From Chrysogorgia sp. JL179-B06 (taxonomy: Eukaryota; Cnidaria; Anthozoa; Scleralcyonacea; Chrysogorgiidae), in contig JAYKKM010000504.1 in the NCBI GenBank assembly GCA_035772405.1, forward strand, positions 1,238,001-1,302,000: a stretch of 64,000 nucleotides of DNA, in the 5' to 3' direction. The notes beneath the pieces were generated by a model, which saw only the letters and a list, made by a program, of their open reading frames with translations, was not told the origin of the DNA and ran no database searches. Below, one piece after another: positions 47,599 through 59,302 of this stretch. The position numbers and the translations under genes were made by a program. The first letter of the stretch is position 1, and every line of letters begins with the position of its first letter.

Positions 47599-48215
47599 TA
47601 ACACTGACAAGTATACAGTAATGCTTGTTTACGCTACAAAATTATAGGCCAGGCCCAGGTCATATAAACACAGCTGTAGTATGCATGTTTTTTCACCCTA
47701 AACTACAGGTACTTTATATATAGGTAAATTATCAAGCATAGTATTTATAATTTTAATACAATAATAAACATACTGTACATTCAATTTTCCTTGTATTTGC
47801 AGTATTATAAAGCACAAATGGTATATATTTTGAACTGCATGGGTTTAATTCCAACTGTCAAAATAAAATATATCTTTTGAAAATTCTAAACATTCAAAAC
47901 ATTACACATTTTCAAATATTTCCTACTTCATATTTGCACCACAATTGTGATTTTTCAAGGGTTTTCCAATGGTATGTATAGTACATCTCTCTCCATTAAG
48001 TATTTTGAAATTTGTCAAAAGATTTCTGAGCATATACCAAAATTATATTTTTTGAAAATTATAAACATCACACACTTTCAAATTTTTCCATGATAGCTAT
48101 ACAAACTTCAAACTTGTACCACAATTGTGAATTTTCAAGGGCTTTCTAATGCAATATAGCATAAATCTCTCTGTTAAGTATTTCAAAATGTGTCTAAAGG
48201 TTTTGGAGCTTATTA
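47599..48215. repeat. dispersed repeat, copy 1 (no hairpin insertion)
   Basis: 47599-47935 matches 55645-56085 (TAACACTGACAAGTAT, GGCCAGGCCCAGGTCATATA, CTGCATGG-TTAATTCCAACTG). After it a ~180-bp unit with CACAATTGTGATTTTTCAAGGG and CTCTCT-x-TTAAGTATTT occurs twice (about 47880-48010 and 48055-48215). No coding content. Confidence 0.75.
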
Positions 48216-48371
48216 CATGGTTGACTTGTTGTTTTATAGTCTATAAATGTTGTTTTGCGTACTGTGTGAGGCACTAGGCAGTGTAGAAATACAGATCTCT
48301 TAAATGTTGGTGTACTGCCGAAATAGCAAGTAACAGGTCTATTCAACGTTTCGTGCGAAAGTCCTTCGTAA

Positions 48372-48616
48372 AGCCTAGCGCACACTGGTGCACTTAGCAC
48401 CCACACATGTCACTCGTGGCAATTGTGACCTACACCAATTCCTAGTCTGCGGGGACCAAATTGAGATATTTTGTCATTCGTGTCGTAAAATCCAATTATC
48501 AAACATGTTTGATATTTGCTATCACGCGTGACAAATGTACCCAGTGTGCGCTGAACAAATGCAATTAAATCATGCAGCAAGAAATATGTAAATGCGAACT
48601 ACAATAAAACAAAACT
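48372..48616 (+). repeat. Harbinger left TIR (245 bp)
   Basis: Near-identical inverse of 51774-52018. Confidence 0.95.
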
Positions 48617-48623
48617 TATAAGG

Positions 48624-50815
48624 ATGGAGGAACAACGCAGTGAACTGGTTGCAGAAGCAATGTTAGAAGACAAACTGGTAGATATATGGCCCGAATATCC
48701 ATGTATTTATAATGTACGCTCGCGTGATTTCAAAAACAGAGAACTACGAGAAAAAGCATTTGAAGAAATCGCCGAAAAGCTGAGACAACCCGGTAAGTGT
48801 TGACACAAATCATGCATCCAAATTTCATGCTTGTTTCATGTGCAATATGTATATCATAATTTCATGTCATCATCTCTCATTCAAGCGGACTGGGTGAAAG
48901 CAAAAATGAAATTACTGCGAACCAGCTACACAAGGATTAAAAAGCCGGCGCCGAGTGGCAGTTCGAGAAAAAACCTCTCCAAACGAGCAAGTTGGCTTGC
49001 TGAAAAGTTACAATTTCTTGAGCCTTTCGTTGCAACTCGAGCACCGATCTCAAGCATGGATTCGGTACGTATTTGTTTTACATTGACATTTACAACTGAT
49101 ATAAAGCAGCAAATTAGGTTTACGCTATAGTTTTAAAGCAAGTATTAAAAGCATTTAGAAACTACGAAATACATTACAGCGACTATTCGTGTCCTGACCA
49201 GATTCATATACAAATTAGCACACAATATTGAAATAAATGTATTTCGGTTAGTCAATCATACTGTTTTGCCATGGAACCATTCCATGGTTACTGAAATAGG
49301 TTGTCAGTAGTTCACGTTGCGTTTTAGCATTTTTTGAATGGTTACGATCTGTGTTGTATGGATCCATTGCAGTTAGGAATGGATCACTTCGCCATGACCC
49401 ACCTGTCACAGTATGATCAGTATTTTCTACATCTGCTACGGATACATAGTAACCTTTGTTTCGTTCAACCAAGTAGTTATGCAAACAACACGCTGCCAGG
49501 ATTAGATTTGTTACCTTTTCCGGGCATAGCTTTATTGTTGTCAGAAACACTCTCCATCTGTTCGCAAGAATACCGAAAGCATTTTCGACCACACGCCTGG
49601 CTCGTGATAGACGATAGTTAAATATGCGTTTCTCTTTATCTAAATGTCGGTGTGGAAAGGCTTCATTAGATGTTTGCTCATTGCGAAGGCATCGTCACCT
49701 ATAATGTGGTAATCTATGGTGGAAGAGGTAATTCCAGGAAGAGAAGTAGGTTGTGGCAAATTGAGCTGGTTTTCATCGACAGCTTTCTTTAGGTTGGAGT
49801 CATTGTATACACCAGCATCTCCTGCTCGTCCTGCTGCACCAACATTTACGTAAATAAATTTATAATTGGCGTCAGTCAAAGCCAACAACAGAACGCTAAA
49901 GAAGTGTTTGTAGTTAAAATATTCCGATCCACTTCCACTAGGCTGCTGTATCGCAATATGCTTCCCGTCAATGGCCCCAATACAGCAGGGATAATTCCAT
50001 TTTTTCTTAAATTCGTCAGCTATATACAACCACTCCAATATGGTTGAAGGTGTCTGAAATAAAACATTTCTAAATATTAAATTCGAATATTTTATTTATT
50101 TTAAGGAGATTTGTGATGCACAAACTAGTGGAATAGATGCAATAGACGAACAACTCGTCGAAGTAGACGACAATAACGGTCAGAAGGACTCAGAAACCCC
50201 AGGACCATTGTTAGAGGATGCACATGAGGTCCAGTCTCCAAAATCCACAAAGGAACCAATAAAAATAAAACGAAGCAGACAGAAGCAAGCAGAGGAAGAG
50301 TTCAAATTAATACAAAATTTAGTAGTGTCCATTGACGAAAGAAAAAGCAAGAAAGCAATGTTGGAGAACCAAAACAAAGGTGCGCTGATGCTTTTGGTAG
50401 CTATGTTGTCCATGCATTGTTTGAACTTGACCCAGCTACAAGAATGCTTGCTCAACATAAAATCAATAATATTTTGTTCGAGGCTCAAACAGGACAACTT
50501 AAGAACAAATACAGTGTCATAACGCCTCAACCTACATCAGTTATACAACCACAACAACAGGCTTTTCACCCAATATCTACACCACACATTATTCCTAGAC
50601 CGTCAGCAACGTCATCAAGCCCTCATGTCATAGGTATGAATAGTCGATCATACAGTATACCATCTATCGAAACAAGATGTCACCGTAACCCTCAGTCCTC
50701 GACAACGCAATATGGTGGTTACGTCGATCAGAATAACTGGTGTAAAGTCTTCAATGAAAGGGAGTCTATACTTGTTTCATCGCATGATGAACAGCAAAAA
50801 CACATACTGGAATGA
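48624..50815 (+). pseudogene. Harbinger MADF-BESS DNA-binding protein, 3 exons, one frameshift
   Basis: Exon 1 48624-48792 (donor G/GTAAGT), exon 2 48886-49064 (acceptor TTCAAG, donor G/GTACGT), exon 3 from 50106 (acceptor TTTTAAG); splice phases agree. The protein has a MADF domain (LVDIWPEYPCIYNVRSRDF, AFEEIAEKL, DWVKAKMKLLRTSYTR), an acidic linker and, after a one-base frameshift near 50390, a BESS motif (DAFGSYVVHALFELD, LAQHKINNILFEAQ) and a Gln/Ser-rich tail to TGA 50813-50815. In Harbinger elements this partner protein carries the transposase to the nucleus and binds the ends. Exon 3 is opposite a transposase intron. Confidence 0.85.
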
Positions 50816-51769
50816 TTCATATGTAATCAAGACGTTGTGTAGCATGTGGTAACTTATGTGAAATATCACTGTTATTAACATGCAGAAAGTTGTAAACGTC
50901 TGTATAAAATCGTTGTGTAGCTTAAAGCGATAGTCACCTTCATATATTGTTGTTTAAGTGTAATGTAAAGTGCCTGACAAGTCTCTTCGACAACTTCCGA
51001 GATAGTTCTCTCACCAATTCGAAATTGAAACGACAAACTCCTGAAGGTTTCTCCTAGTTAGAAAGAGAAACGAAGGCATGATACATGGATACACCTTTAT
51101 TTAGCAGGCCAATTTTTACGACAGAGGCGGCCTTATTAGTTATTAAAAGGAACTATGTATTATCACGAATACTATAATCACAAATATATTATTGTGATTT
51201 AGGTGAACAAAGAGTACAAGTTAAGATACGTAAAATTCACTTGAGTTATTTCAAACAAGGAATATGTGTAAATAGGTGACATCAATTCTAATATAAAACT
51301 TCAATTTCCAATGTTTAAATGAGTCTCGTATTAACAAAAACAATTGAACAGAACCACACAAACCTCTACTCTTGCCAACAATATTTTTTTAATATTAATA
51401 TGATATATATCAATGTCTTTCCAAACCTGTTGCTAGAAAACGTAGGGTAACAGAAAGACGCTCGCAAGGTTTAATCGCAGATCGCATGTGCGTTTCCTTT
51501 TTACATATCAAGGACGATACCATCCCCAAGATATGTTCAAAAGACTCCCGATCAAGTCGATGAAATTGCCTGAATTTTTCCGGATCTTCAGCATTTATTT
51601 CTCTGACAAGATTGTTGAACGCCCCTTGGACATGTCTTCTCGAAATCCATCGTTTCGTCCATATTTTACGTTTGGCTGCTCTTAAGCGTCTCCTACGCCG
51701 ACGCATAAGCAAAAGGAAAAGCAAATTTTGTTCGTCTTCAGACAAATAATCGCCACTTTCGTTCTCCAT
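49248..51769 (-). pseudogene. Harbinger DDE transposase, 3 exons, one frameshift
   Basis: Exon 1 51769-51427 (ENESGDYLSEDEQNLLFLLL...RWISRRHVQGAF...LRFLATG), exon 2 51053-50938 (FRSLSFQFRIGERTISEVVE), exon 3 50053-49248. Donors GTTTGG and GTGACT and acceptors TAACTAG and TTATTTCAG give matching phases, and exon 2 supplies the helix-turn-helix-like segment that a Harbinger transposase needs. Catalytic residues: Asp in GAIDGKHI, Asp in RAGDAGVYND, Glu in RARRVVENAFG. A single-base frameshift lies between KPFH and FNYRLSRARRV, at about 49640-49655. Otherwise the gene is full length, so the element died recently or the indel is an assembly error. Confidence 0.9.
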
Positions 51770-51773
51770 GTTT

Positions 51774-52018
51774 AGTTTTGTTTTATTGTAGTTCGCATTT
51801 ACATATTTCTTGCTGCATGATTTAATTGCATTTGTTCAGCGCACACTGGGCACATTTGTCACGCGTGATAGCAAATATCAAACATGTTTGATAATTGGAT
51901 TTTACGACACGAATGACAAAATATCTCAATTTGGTCCCCGCAGACTAGGAATTGGTGTAGGTCACAATTGCCACGAGTGACATGTGTGGGTGCTAAGTGC
52001 ACCAGTGTGCGCTAGGCT
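51774..52018 (-). repeat. Harbinger right TIR (245 bp)
   Basis: Ends GCGCTAGGCT before the TAA duplication. Confidence 0.95.
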
Positions 52019-52078
52019 TAAGAGTTAAACGATAAAATGAAGCACTGAAGGCTCGAATTCTTTCCATTCCATACTCAC

Positions 52079-52540
52079 GCTGTTAATGACATAAAAGAGT
52101 ATGAATTGTTCTGTTGTATTGATGAAATGTGAGGTTCGCAAGCATCAATTGTAATTGTCGCGCCCTGGTAAGCTAACAGTCCTGAAAGATGCTGTAGATT
52201 TGTGTTGACCAAACGACTTACCTGTAACTGAAATACTTTTCCTTTGGGATTAACATTATTATATTCTTCAGCATTATCCATTATGTTTTGAATAGTGGTA
52301 AACTTTTCACTGAGGCATACATTCGGCGTACTGAAACGAGTATTCAGTTTGGTCTAGAGTTAATAAACGGGTTATGTCATTGATTATTATCTTTTTGCCA
52401 TCTTTAGTATATGTTAATTTTTCTACTTTGATTGCTGTTCGACTGTTTTCACGGGTCTTTAACATTTTCCTCTTTGTAGGAGAATACAGAAGAGTATATC
52501 CTGGAACTTCTTCGGTAATGTTGGTAATTTTAGTGTACAA
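52079..52540 (-). pseudogene. possible OB-fold (RPA-like) protein fragment
   Basis: Two minus-strand stretches, 52307-52540 and 52079-52306, in different frames. The second reads IMDNAEEYNNVNPKGKVFQL, then LSGLLAYQGATITIDACEPH and NNSYSFMSLT, like a single OB-fold with its K-G-K-V strand and D/W-E strand, as in RPA-type proteins. A C/GTGAGT donor at about 52079 suggests a spliced gene. The join between the stretches is at a CCTCAG acceptor-like site or a frameshift. The Harbinger element lies just downstream. Confidence 0.35.
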
Positions 52541-53340
52541 ATTGAAAAATCCATATTATTATTATTGTAAGTGCGGAGCATTCATGGACATATTCAATCT
52601 CTGTAAACTCACGCCTGGCTTGGCGTTGTTCAACGCGGTACTCCTGCTTTCTTTTCTCGCATGTCTTGTCCTTAACTTCAGCCACAACTTTCGAACAACT
52701 TGCTGCAACCCCCCCCCCCCTGTTTAATATTTTCAGACTGTTTGCTCTTCTTAGTCTTTTTGTTTGTTCGAGGTAGCAGACATGATGTTATCCCTTGCAA
52801 ATTTAAACGAAGAGAACGTCGGAAGTACGCTGCACGAATGCTGATGTAAATTATCATGCATGTGATGCGTACGCATAAAAATTATCGGAAGATTGTTATA
52901 CTCTTCATGGTCGTCGGTAACGTTTTAGTCATTAATTTAAAGTTAGGATTAGGGTTGGATTAGGGTTATGCTTAGGGTCACTAACCCTAATCCTAAACCT
53001 AATCCCAACACTTACGACTAGAGAGTTACAGGGTGCTTTGTGTATACCATCAAGTATACACCGGAAGATCACACACTATATTCGAGCATCAGGTTTATGC
53101 GCAATTGTAATAACTATAGTCGCTCTTTTCCTGTCCCCAGCATTTTTCATTGCACCCGGCAACTTTTGAAAAATAACGACTACAAAGCGATTTACGCCCT
53201 TGGCTAACACTGTTAAAAAAAGTTAAGACTTTTGATTTTGCTGGAATGAAAATTGAAGGAAATTCAAAAAAAATTCGGGGAACATACCCCGGTCGCCCTA
53301 AAAATGTGTCGTTACTCCTGGCCAATGCGGCTAAAATTAA
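52541..53340. other. mostly featureless; poly-C run and telomere-like inverted repeats
   Basis: A run of about ten C at 52710-52720. TTAGGATTAGGG repeats at 52940-52975 are followed by their inverse CCCTAATCCTAAACC (52985-53010), able to form a hairpin. A weak charged minus-strand frame at 52560-52700 could be an upstream exon of the OB-fold fragment but is not convincing. Confidence 0.45.
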
Positions 53341-53344
53341 AAAA

Positions 53345-53745
53345 CTGGTTAGTCCGCAATCTAGGAATCATTATTGATGAATGTTTGACACGGAATAACC
53401 ACTTGAATATGATATAAAAAGTATAAAATCTACTGGGTTGATAGCCAAAATACGGCATTTCAAAAATCTGAATACTCAAAAACTAATCTATTATGCATTA
53501 TATAGTCTTCCATATCTCATCTATGGTAATTTAATATGGGGTAATACATATAAAAAGAGAACTAAAAAATTAATGAATATCCAAAACAATTATACGCTTA
53601 ATGACATTCAAGTCCTATTGGAACACAGTGAACCAATTTTTGAAGATCTAAAAATATTGAACGTTTATAAAATCAATGATTATATGACTTGCTTATTCAT
53701 GTTTCGTTACCATTACATTAAAAATTTACCAGAAGTATATTCATA
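53345..53745 (+). pseudogene. LINE ORF2 thumb/C-terminal fragment
   Basis: Reads NLGIIIDECL, then ALYSLPYLIYGNLIWGNTYKKR, KLMNIQN and MFRYHYIKNLP. LGIIID-x-x-L followed by PYLIYGNLIWGNTY and KLMNIQ is the standard sequence after the RT core in CR1/jockey-type LINEs. It is frameshifted and truncated at both ends. Confidence 0.75.
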
Positions 53746-53749
53746 AATT

Positions 53750-55485
53750 ATTTTGTAAGGTAATAATAAAATTTATCACCATAACACAAGAAATGCAACA
53801 CAACTTCATATTAAGCATTCTAAAAGAACTAACTAGAAATACGCAACAACCCCTCGCCCAATTGCTGTTTGAAACTTACAGTACAGTACTTCTTTTAGTT
53901 CTAAATTACTTGAATTAGATAATAGCCACTTCATTTGCCAAACTACAGTAAATAAATTTTTAGTGGACAATATCTCTCAGAGCTTTGTATTGTCTGAATT
54001 TAATTGTTTCATAGGACATCAAAATAAATACATGCAGCCCAATTAAACTTTTTAATTTTTTAGTGCAGCAACAGAATAGTGGGGGGTCTACGGCTGTTTC
54101 TACCATCAATCACTAAGAAAGAAATTACTTTTATCACAATATTGATGACTCACGAAATAATCAATGCAGTATTTTGTATATAGACACCAAAGGCTGTTGA
54201 AGGAAGAAATTGCATCTCTATCATACAATGAGTGTCCTTTAAAAAAATCAAATTCGTTCAAATGTCTACGAATGGATGCATATAGTGCAAATGTATAGGC
54301 GTCCATTCAAATTAGATTTACTAAGACGTATTAGGGATTCTACTCCAAGGTACAGTAAGTTGATAATTCTACCCACATTGGACTACTGTGATGTGGAGCT
54401 GGCAGGAATATGGATAACTAAATATTGATGGTCATAATCATAGGTCTCTATGCATGTCAGGGAAACTGATCTTTCCTAAGTTTTGTACCTCTTGTATTAG
54501 AAGCAAGTTACATTGTGTAATGCTAGTTAGGAAATTCCATGGCATTTTAACATCATATCTACCAGTAAAGAGCTATTTTCTATGTTTCAATTGATCTGTT
54601 CATACATTTTATAGCACCATTATCTATTGCCTTAATTGACAATATGCGAAGGATATACAAGTTTTGAGTTAAAATTAGTTTTTGTAACATTGTACTGTAC
54701 ATTTGTGAATATGTGTTGAAATTTGTAACAACTGTAATTTGTTAGAAAACAAGACCCCCATATATTGATACCAGTGTTAGCATTGAAGGGGCTATCCTGT
54801 ATAAATATTATTATTATTATTATTATTATCATTATCAATACTAATAATAATAATGCATTAACAATAATACTACTAATAATAATGCCTAATGCAGATTGTA
54901 GATACCATATTTGCCATGTAACAAAGCATATATATGGCATTGTGTACTATAGTTTCTAAATTATATCACCGTGCACATATATATATTATAACCTATATTC
55001 AGCATGCCATGCCTAGTCTGCTTGTCGACAATGATCTAGCTAACACACATAGTAGTGTCAACATACCCAATGTGAACATAATAATAATAAGCTGTATTTT
55101 ACATTGACAGAATAAGTTGTGACCCACTAGGCTAGCTAAGTACTGTAGGTCTAACATGTTCCATAATGGATGGAGTACTGTAAACACAGATTATATATGG
55201 AATACATGCCAGCATACAAAACATGGACGTCAAGATCATATCGTCTGAAACATAATATTCCTGGTTGAAAAAATTATAACCTTCTTATTGCCAGTGACGG
55301 CCTCTAACCATTGAGCCATCGAAATTCAGATGGAGAGAGGTTACAATGATGCACTGGTTCTAATGATATATGTACTGCCTATGCACAGCAGTTACTATAT
55401 ATTTCAGTAATGACTAATGATTGGGTGTGTTAATATATACACTACTGTTATATCAATAGAATCAGTACATCAATGTAACGTTCAC
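53750..55485. other. no recognisable gene
   Basis: AT-rich, with short (ATT)n/(AAT)n tracts near 54805-54880. The short ORFs have no family resemblance. Confidence 0.5.
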
Positions 55486-55489
55486 TCAC

Positions 55490-55640
55490 CATCTGAGTCT
55501 TGGTAGCTCAATGGTCAGAGCATCTCACTGGAAATCAGAAAGTTATCCCTGTCCGGGACACAGAATAATTTTTCTGAGGATATGAGCTTGCTTGACAATC
55601 ATCCCGAGCTCTCCCTTATTCACTACAGCAGTGTATATAA
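55490..55640 (+). repeat. tRNA-derived SINE, copy 2
   Basis: TTGGTAGCTCAATGGTCAGAGCATCTCACTGG is a box A-bearing D-arm; the rest matches the body of the copy at 33455-33612 (TTTCTGAGGATA-GAGCTTGC, GAGCTCTC, CACTACAGCAGT). Confidence 0.65.
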
Positions 55641-55644
55641 TATT

Positions 55645-56160
55645 AAGTATTAACACTGACAAGTATTCATAGTAATGCTTGTTTATTGCTACAAAATTGT
55701 AGGCCAGGCCCAGGTCATATAGACACAGCAATAGTATGCATGTTTTTTAAACCCTAAACTACTGTATATATAGGCTAATTATCAAGCATATAGTATTTAT
55801 AATTTTAATCAAATAATAAACATACTGTACATGCAATTCCAAAATTTGTACTACCACTATTCTGCAGTATTATAAAGAACAAATGGTATATATTTTAAAC
55901 AGGCTAGGACTGGCCATTGTGCCATCTTGTGCCAGAACAATGGCCAGCCATTGTGCTGCCACAAATTGCCATTGTTCTGGCACAAGATGGCACAATGGCC
56001 AGTCCAAGCCTGATTTTACACTGCATGGATTTAATTCCAACTGTCAAAATATTATACATATGTTTTGAAAATTCAAAACATTATACACACCTTCAAATTT
56101 TCCCAAATCTCTCTGTTAAGTATTTAAAAATGTGTCTTAGATTTCGGAGCTTGGAGCAAA
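55645..56160. repeat. dispersed repeat, copy 2 (with hairpin insertion)
   Basis: Matches 47599-47935 and part of the following unit. It differs chiefly by the 112-bp hairpin element at 55901-56012. Confidence 0.8.
55901..56012. mobile_element. 112-bp hairpin element with 9-bp target duplication
   Basis: Arms of about 38 bp (GGACTGGCCATTGTGCC... and inverse) around CAGCCATTGTGCTGCCACAAATT. Flanks are ATTTTAAAC (55892-55900) and ATTTTACAC (56013-56021). The related copy near 47840 has ATTTTGAAC once and no element, giving a natural empty site. Confidence 0.85.
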
Positions 56161-56314
56161 TACACAATACAGTGTACACTTATTTAAATTACATTAAAAT
56201 TTGCGAGTCAAGCCAAAAAGCACTGAACTGAACTGAACTGAAGGTAATGGCTATTCGTACGGTAGCTGTACGACGCTATAGTCTCTTAGAATTCAACGAA
56301 ATGCTGGTAAATAT

Positions 56315-56365
56315 CACCAAAATCCTAACCCTAATCCTAACCAAATTGCTAACCCTAACCAAAAA
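56315..56365. repeat. telomere-like CCCTAA tract
   Basis: CCTAACCCTAATCCTAACC with further variants. Confidence 0.7.
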
Positions 56366-56831
56366 AAACTATGCAGAAAAGGCAAATTAGTTGCTCAACA
56401 CAGACCGGTGAGTCGGTGACAATCACAATGTACATAATTATAATAGTCCTTTTACCTTTTACTTGTGTCTGTCTTTGATTATCTTGTCCTTCAACACTAC
56501 AGTTTCGTCTTGAAATCAGCTGATAATCTCTATAGTAATGTTTGTTTGGCACGGCGAAATTTATATTGCCATAAAAACCAGGCGAATGACGGCTTCTTCC
56601 GGAAAGCGGTTTGTCGCGCTGGCGTCAATTTAAATTTAAATTACGCCAAATTTAACGCACCAAAAAACCGTTTCAATACCGTTTCAATTTTTGCATTCGA
56701 AATCATGTGACGGTTGCAATTTAAATATTAATTCCAATGCAAAGGTCTACCAATCAGCTTCTGTCTATATCTAGTTACTAGGGCCAAATTTTCCGATGCC
56801 GCGCATGAGGACGGTTGATCATATATATAAA

Positions 56832-56955
56832 CAAATAAATCCGATCCGAGATCTGGATCGCTTGCATCTCGCGTGATAAGGGACTAAACGCCGGTCGATA
56901 TTAGCACCCTCGCCCTCAGGCCTTCGGCCGGCGCTTCGCACCGGGCGAGGGGATT
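56832..56955. repeat. GC-rich hairpin repeat block, copy 2
   Basis: Second copy of 1-135, same orientation, lacking one CTTCGGC unit. Flanks differ from copy 1, so it is a dispersed repeat and not part of the viral block itself. Confidence 0.8.
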
Positions 56956-57021
56956 ATGTAAAGCATACTTATATTTCTAACAAAGGATTCTATATTTGGT
57001 ATTGTCTGCAATCTGACTTAA

Positions 57022-58467
57022 AGTGTACCTAACCCCAAAATGTTTTTCAGCGATATCAAATCTTGGTATGACTTCTAGAATTTCAGTGAAAAGAATTTTC
57101 AATTTAGGCAAATCGTTCGTTTTTATGGCATTTTGAATTTAACTTTTGATGGCCCGGCGCCGTCTATTTTTTGACAACCAGGAGTCTGGTTCTAGTACGT
57201 TTTCTGACGTCACGCAAGGTAAATATCGAAACGTTGAAACTTATTATTGAAAACAAAAGCTGTGTCAACAGACTAGAGTAATCAACAGACTCACCATTCG
57301 TTTATTCCTGGGACTTCTCGACTGGTTCGTTTGAATATTTCGGCGCTACAGCATGAATGGTTGGGTATACACAAATCTCGAGATCATCACTCTTTAATTT
57401 CGGATAATTTTGCTTCGTTTGGGCAGGCAAAATGAAAACCTTTGCTCGTAATCTTCAGGCATTTTGTGAGCTGAACATATAGTCGAAGCCTTCGAAAGTT
57501 CGAAGACCCGTTTTTTCTTCACGAAGTCAACTCAGATTCTCTTTCTTTTCTTAGCTAGGTGAATCGTGGTCGAAATATTTATTTTCATCGTTTTACTTTG
57601 CCGCTTTGCCCAGCGTGCGAAGAATGTTCTTACCGCATGTTTGTATTGTTCGTTTCGCACTAAGCGAGAAATTGACATGAAACAGTGTGGCACGAAAATA
57701 AACCGGAATATTTTTAAATGGCCTTACTAAAGTCATCTATTATCAATAGTTATCAATAGTAATGGCCTTACTATTATCCAGCTCAAGCTTGGTCAATGCT
57801 CAAGGCTGATTCTGCAATCTAATAAAATATTTTTTGTGATGAGGAATAATGTGAAGACTTATACCTGAACTTAGGCACGATTTATTCATGCAATTGACAG
57901 CTACACAATTGTTAACCATCTTTTCACAATCAGCAAACGAACGCAGTATCAATGTAGATAAACCGACTATTTATAGTGAATTTGCATGTAGGCCGAAAGT
58001 TTATTCCGTAATCGTATTGGCCAGTTCTAAAACGCTATTAATTCAGCTAGAGTATAATTTATTCATCTAAATCCACATGTAAAGAAATTTCCTCGCCTAT
58101 CAATTTTACCGCAAATAAGAAATATAAGGGCTTTGGTTAATTGTCAAGAACTGCAGTCGATATATACTTCTTCCTCCATGATATTTATATGAGATAATCA
58201 TGGATGTATTATGTTGCTTTTGGGATGAATGCTTTACATGAACAAGTCTGCAGAGCATTGCATATTTCTCATCAACAGAGTAAACAAAAACAAATGACCT
58301 AAATTATCATAAATTATCATATCAAAACACCCAGAAATTCTGGGTCACATGACCAGCCGATTCCAGGGACATTTTCGCCGACCTTCCACCGTGGAGGCAA
58401 AATACCCTGGGGACGAGGTTGATCAAGATTTGATAACGTTAAAAAATATTTTGGGGTTTGGTGCACT
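57022..58467. mobile_element. TTAA-flanked non-autonomous DNA transposon, 1446 bp
   Basis: Inverted ends of about 50 bp: AGTGTACCTAACCCCAAAAT... at 57022 and its diverged inverse ...ATTTTGGGGTTTGGTGCACT ending at 58467. TTAA lies on each side (57018-57021, 58468-58471). TTAA duplications are made by piggyBac and Kolobok transposases. There is no transposase ORF inside. A CCTGGGGACGAGGTTG segment near its right end (58345-58430) recurs at 63800-63865. Confidence 0.75.
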
Positions 58468-58471
58468 TTAA

Positions 58472-59180
58472 ATCATATAACATCTTTAAAAGAAAAACAA
58501 AAACACTTTTTACAAATTCAACAAAATTAGTCAACTATGTAATTACAATATACTGTACAACTACAGTATCTTCTTTTTGTATAATATATAGTTTTGTATA
58601 TTGTGGTTTGGTTGGGATCTGGTAAAACAGTTATTTTCTCTGCTTTACCAATTTTAACCAAGCCATTGTGTATTATATATATAAATATATAGTACTATAC
58701 GTATTAATTTTTTTAATATCTTTTAGATATAAACAATTTTCTTACAATCTTTCCTATATATATAAACAATTATTATTTTATATTAATATTTTGAACTGAT
58801 TTTTATTTAAATAATTTTAATTAAATTTATTTAATTAAAATATAATTTTAGCTAGAGATCTTAAAAAAGCCTGTAAAGATTTCTAACAGATTCCTAGCCC
58901 TACAGTAATTATAATTTTTTGTAAATAATTAATCAAAGTTGTAAATGGGCAAAATTAATAATATTATATAAATTAATAAATATAATTGTCGCAAAAAAAA
59001 TCTCAAAATACATATACTCAAGTTAGTAAGAATTGTCGAACAATGATATTTTCTATTGAAACAAAGATACATGGTTCAACATACTTCAACTTTCCGTTTT
59101 GGATATCCAAATTTAATTCGTTAAATAAAGCATCGCTACAATACATTAGCTTTTACTTGAATATAAACGGTTAATTTCAT
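58472..59180. other. no recognisable gene
   Basis: Very AT-rich; one 62-codon ORF (58986-59174) without resemblance. Confidence 0.5.
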
Positions 59181-59302
59181 TTGCTATCGAACTGCGGCAT
59201 ATTGATATACGTTAATTGTCCTGTAACTTTTACATAAAGACATAGATAGCACTATGCTAAACCCATAGGATAGATCATAACTCAACGTTAACGATAAGAT
59301 TT

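Larger units (their letters stand above)
48372..52018. mobile_element. PIF/Harbinger DNA transposon, 3647 bp
   Basis: Exactly delimited: TIRs of 245 bp (48372-48616 and 51774-52018) starting AGCCTAGCGCACACTGG, flanked by TAA at 48369-48371 and 52019-52021, the 3-bp TWA duplication of PIF/Harbinger elements. It carries the two classic genes, a DDE transposase on the minus strand and a MADF DNA-binding protein on the plus strand, each starting within 10 bp of a TIR. Confidence 0.95.
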
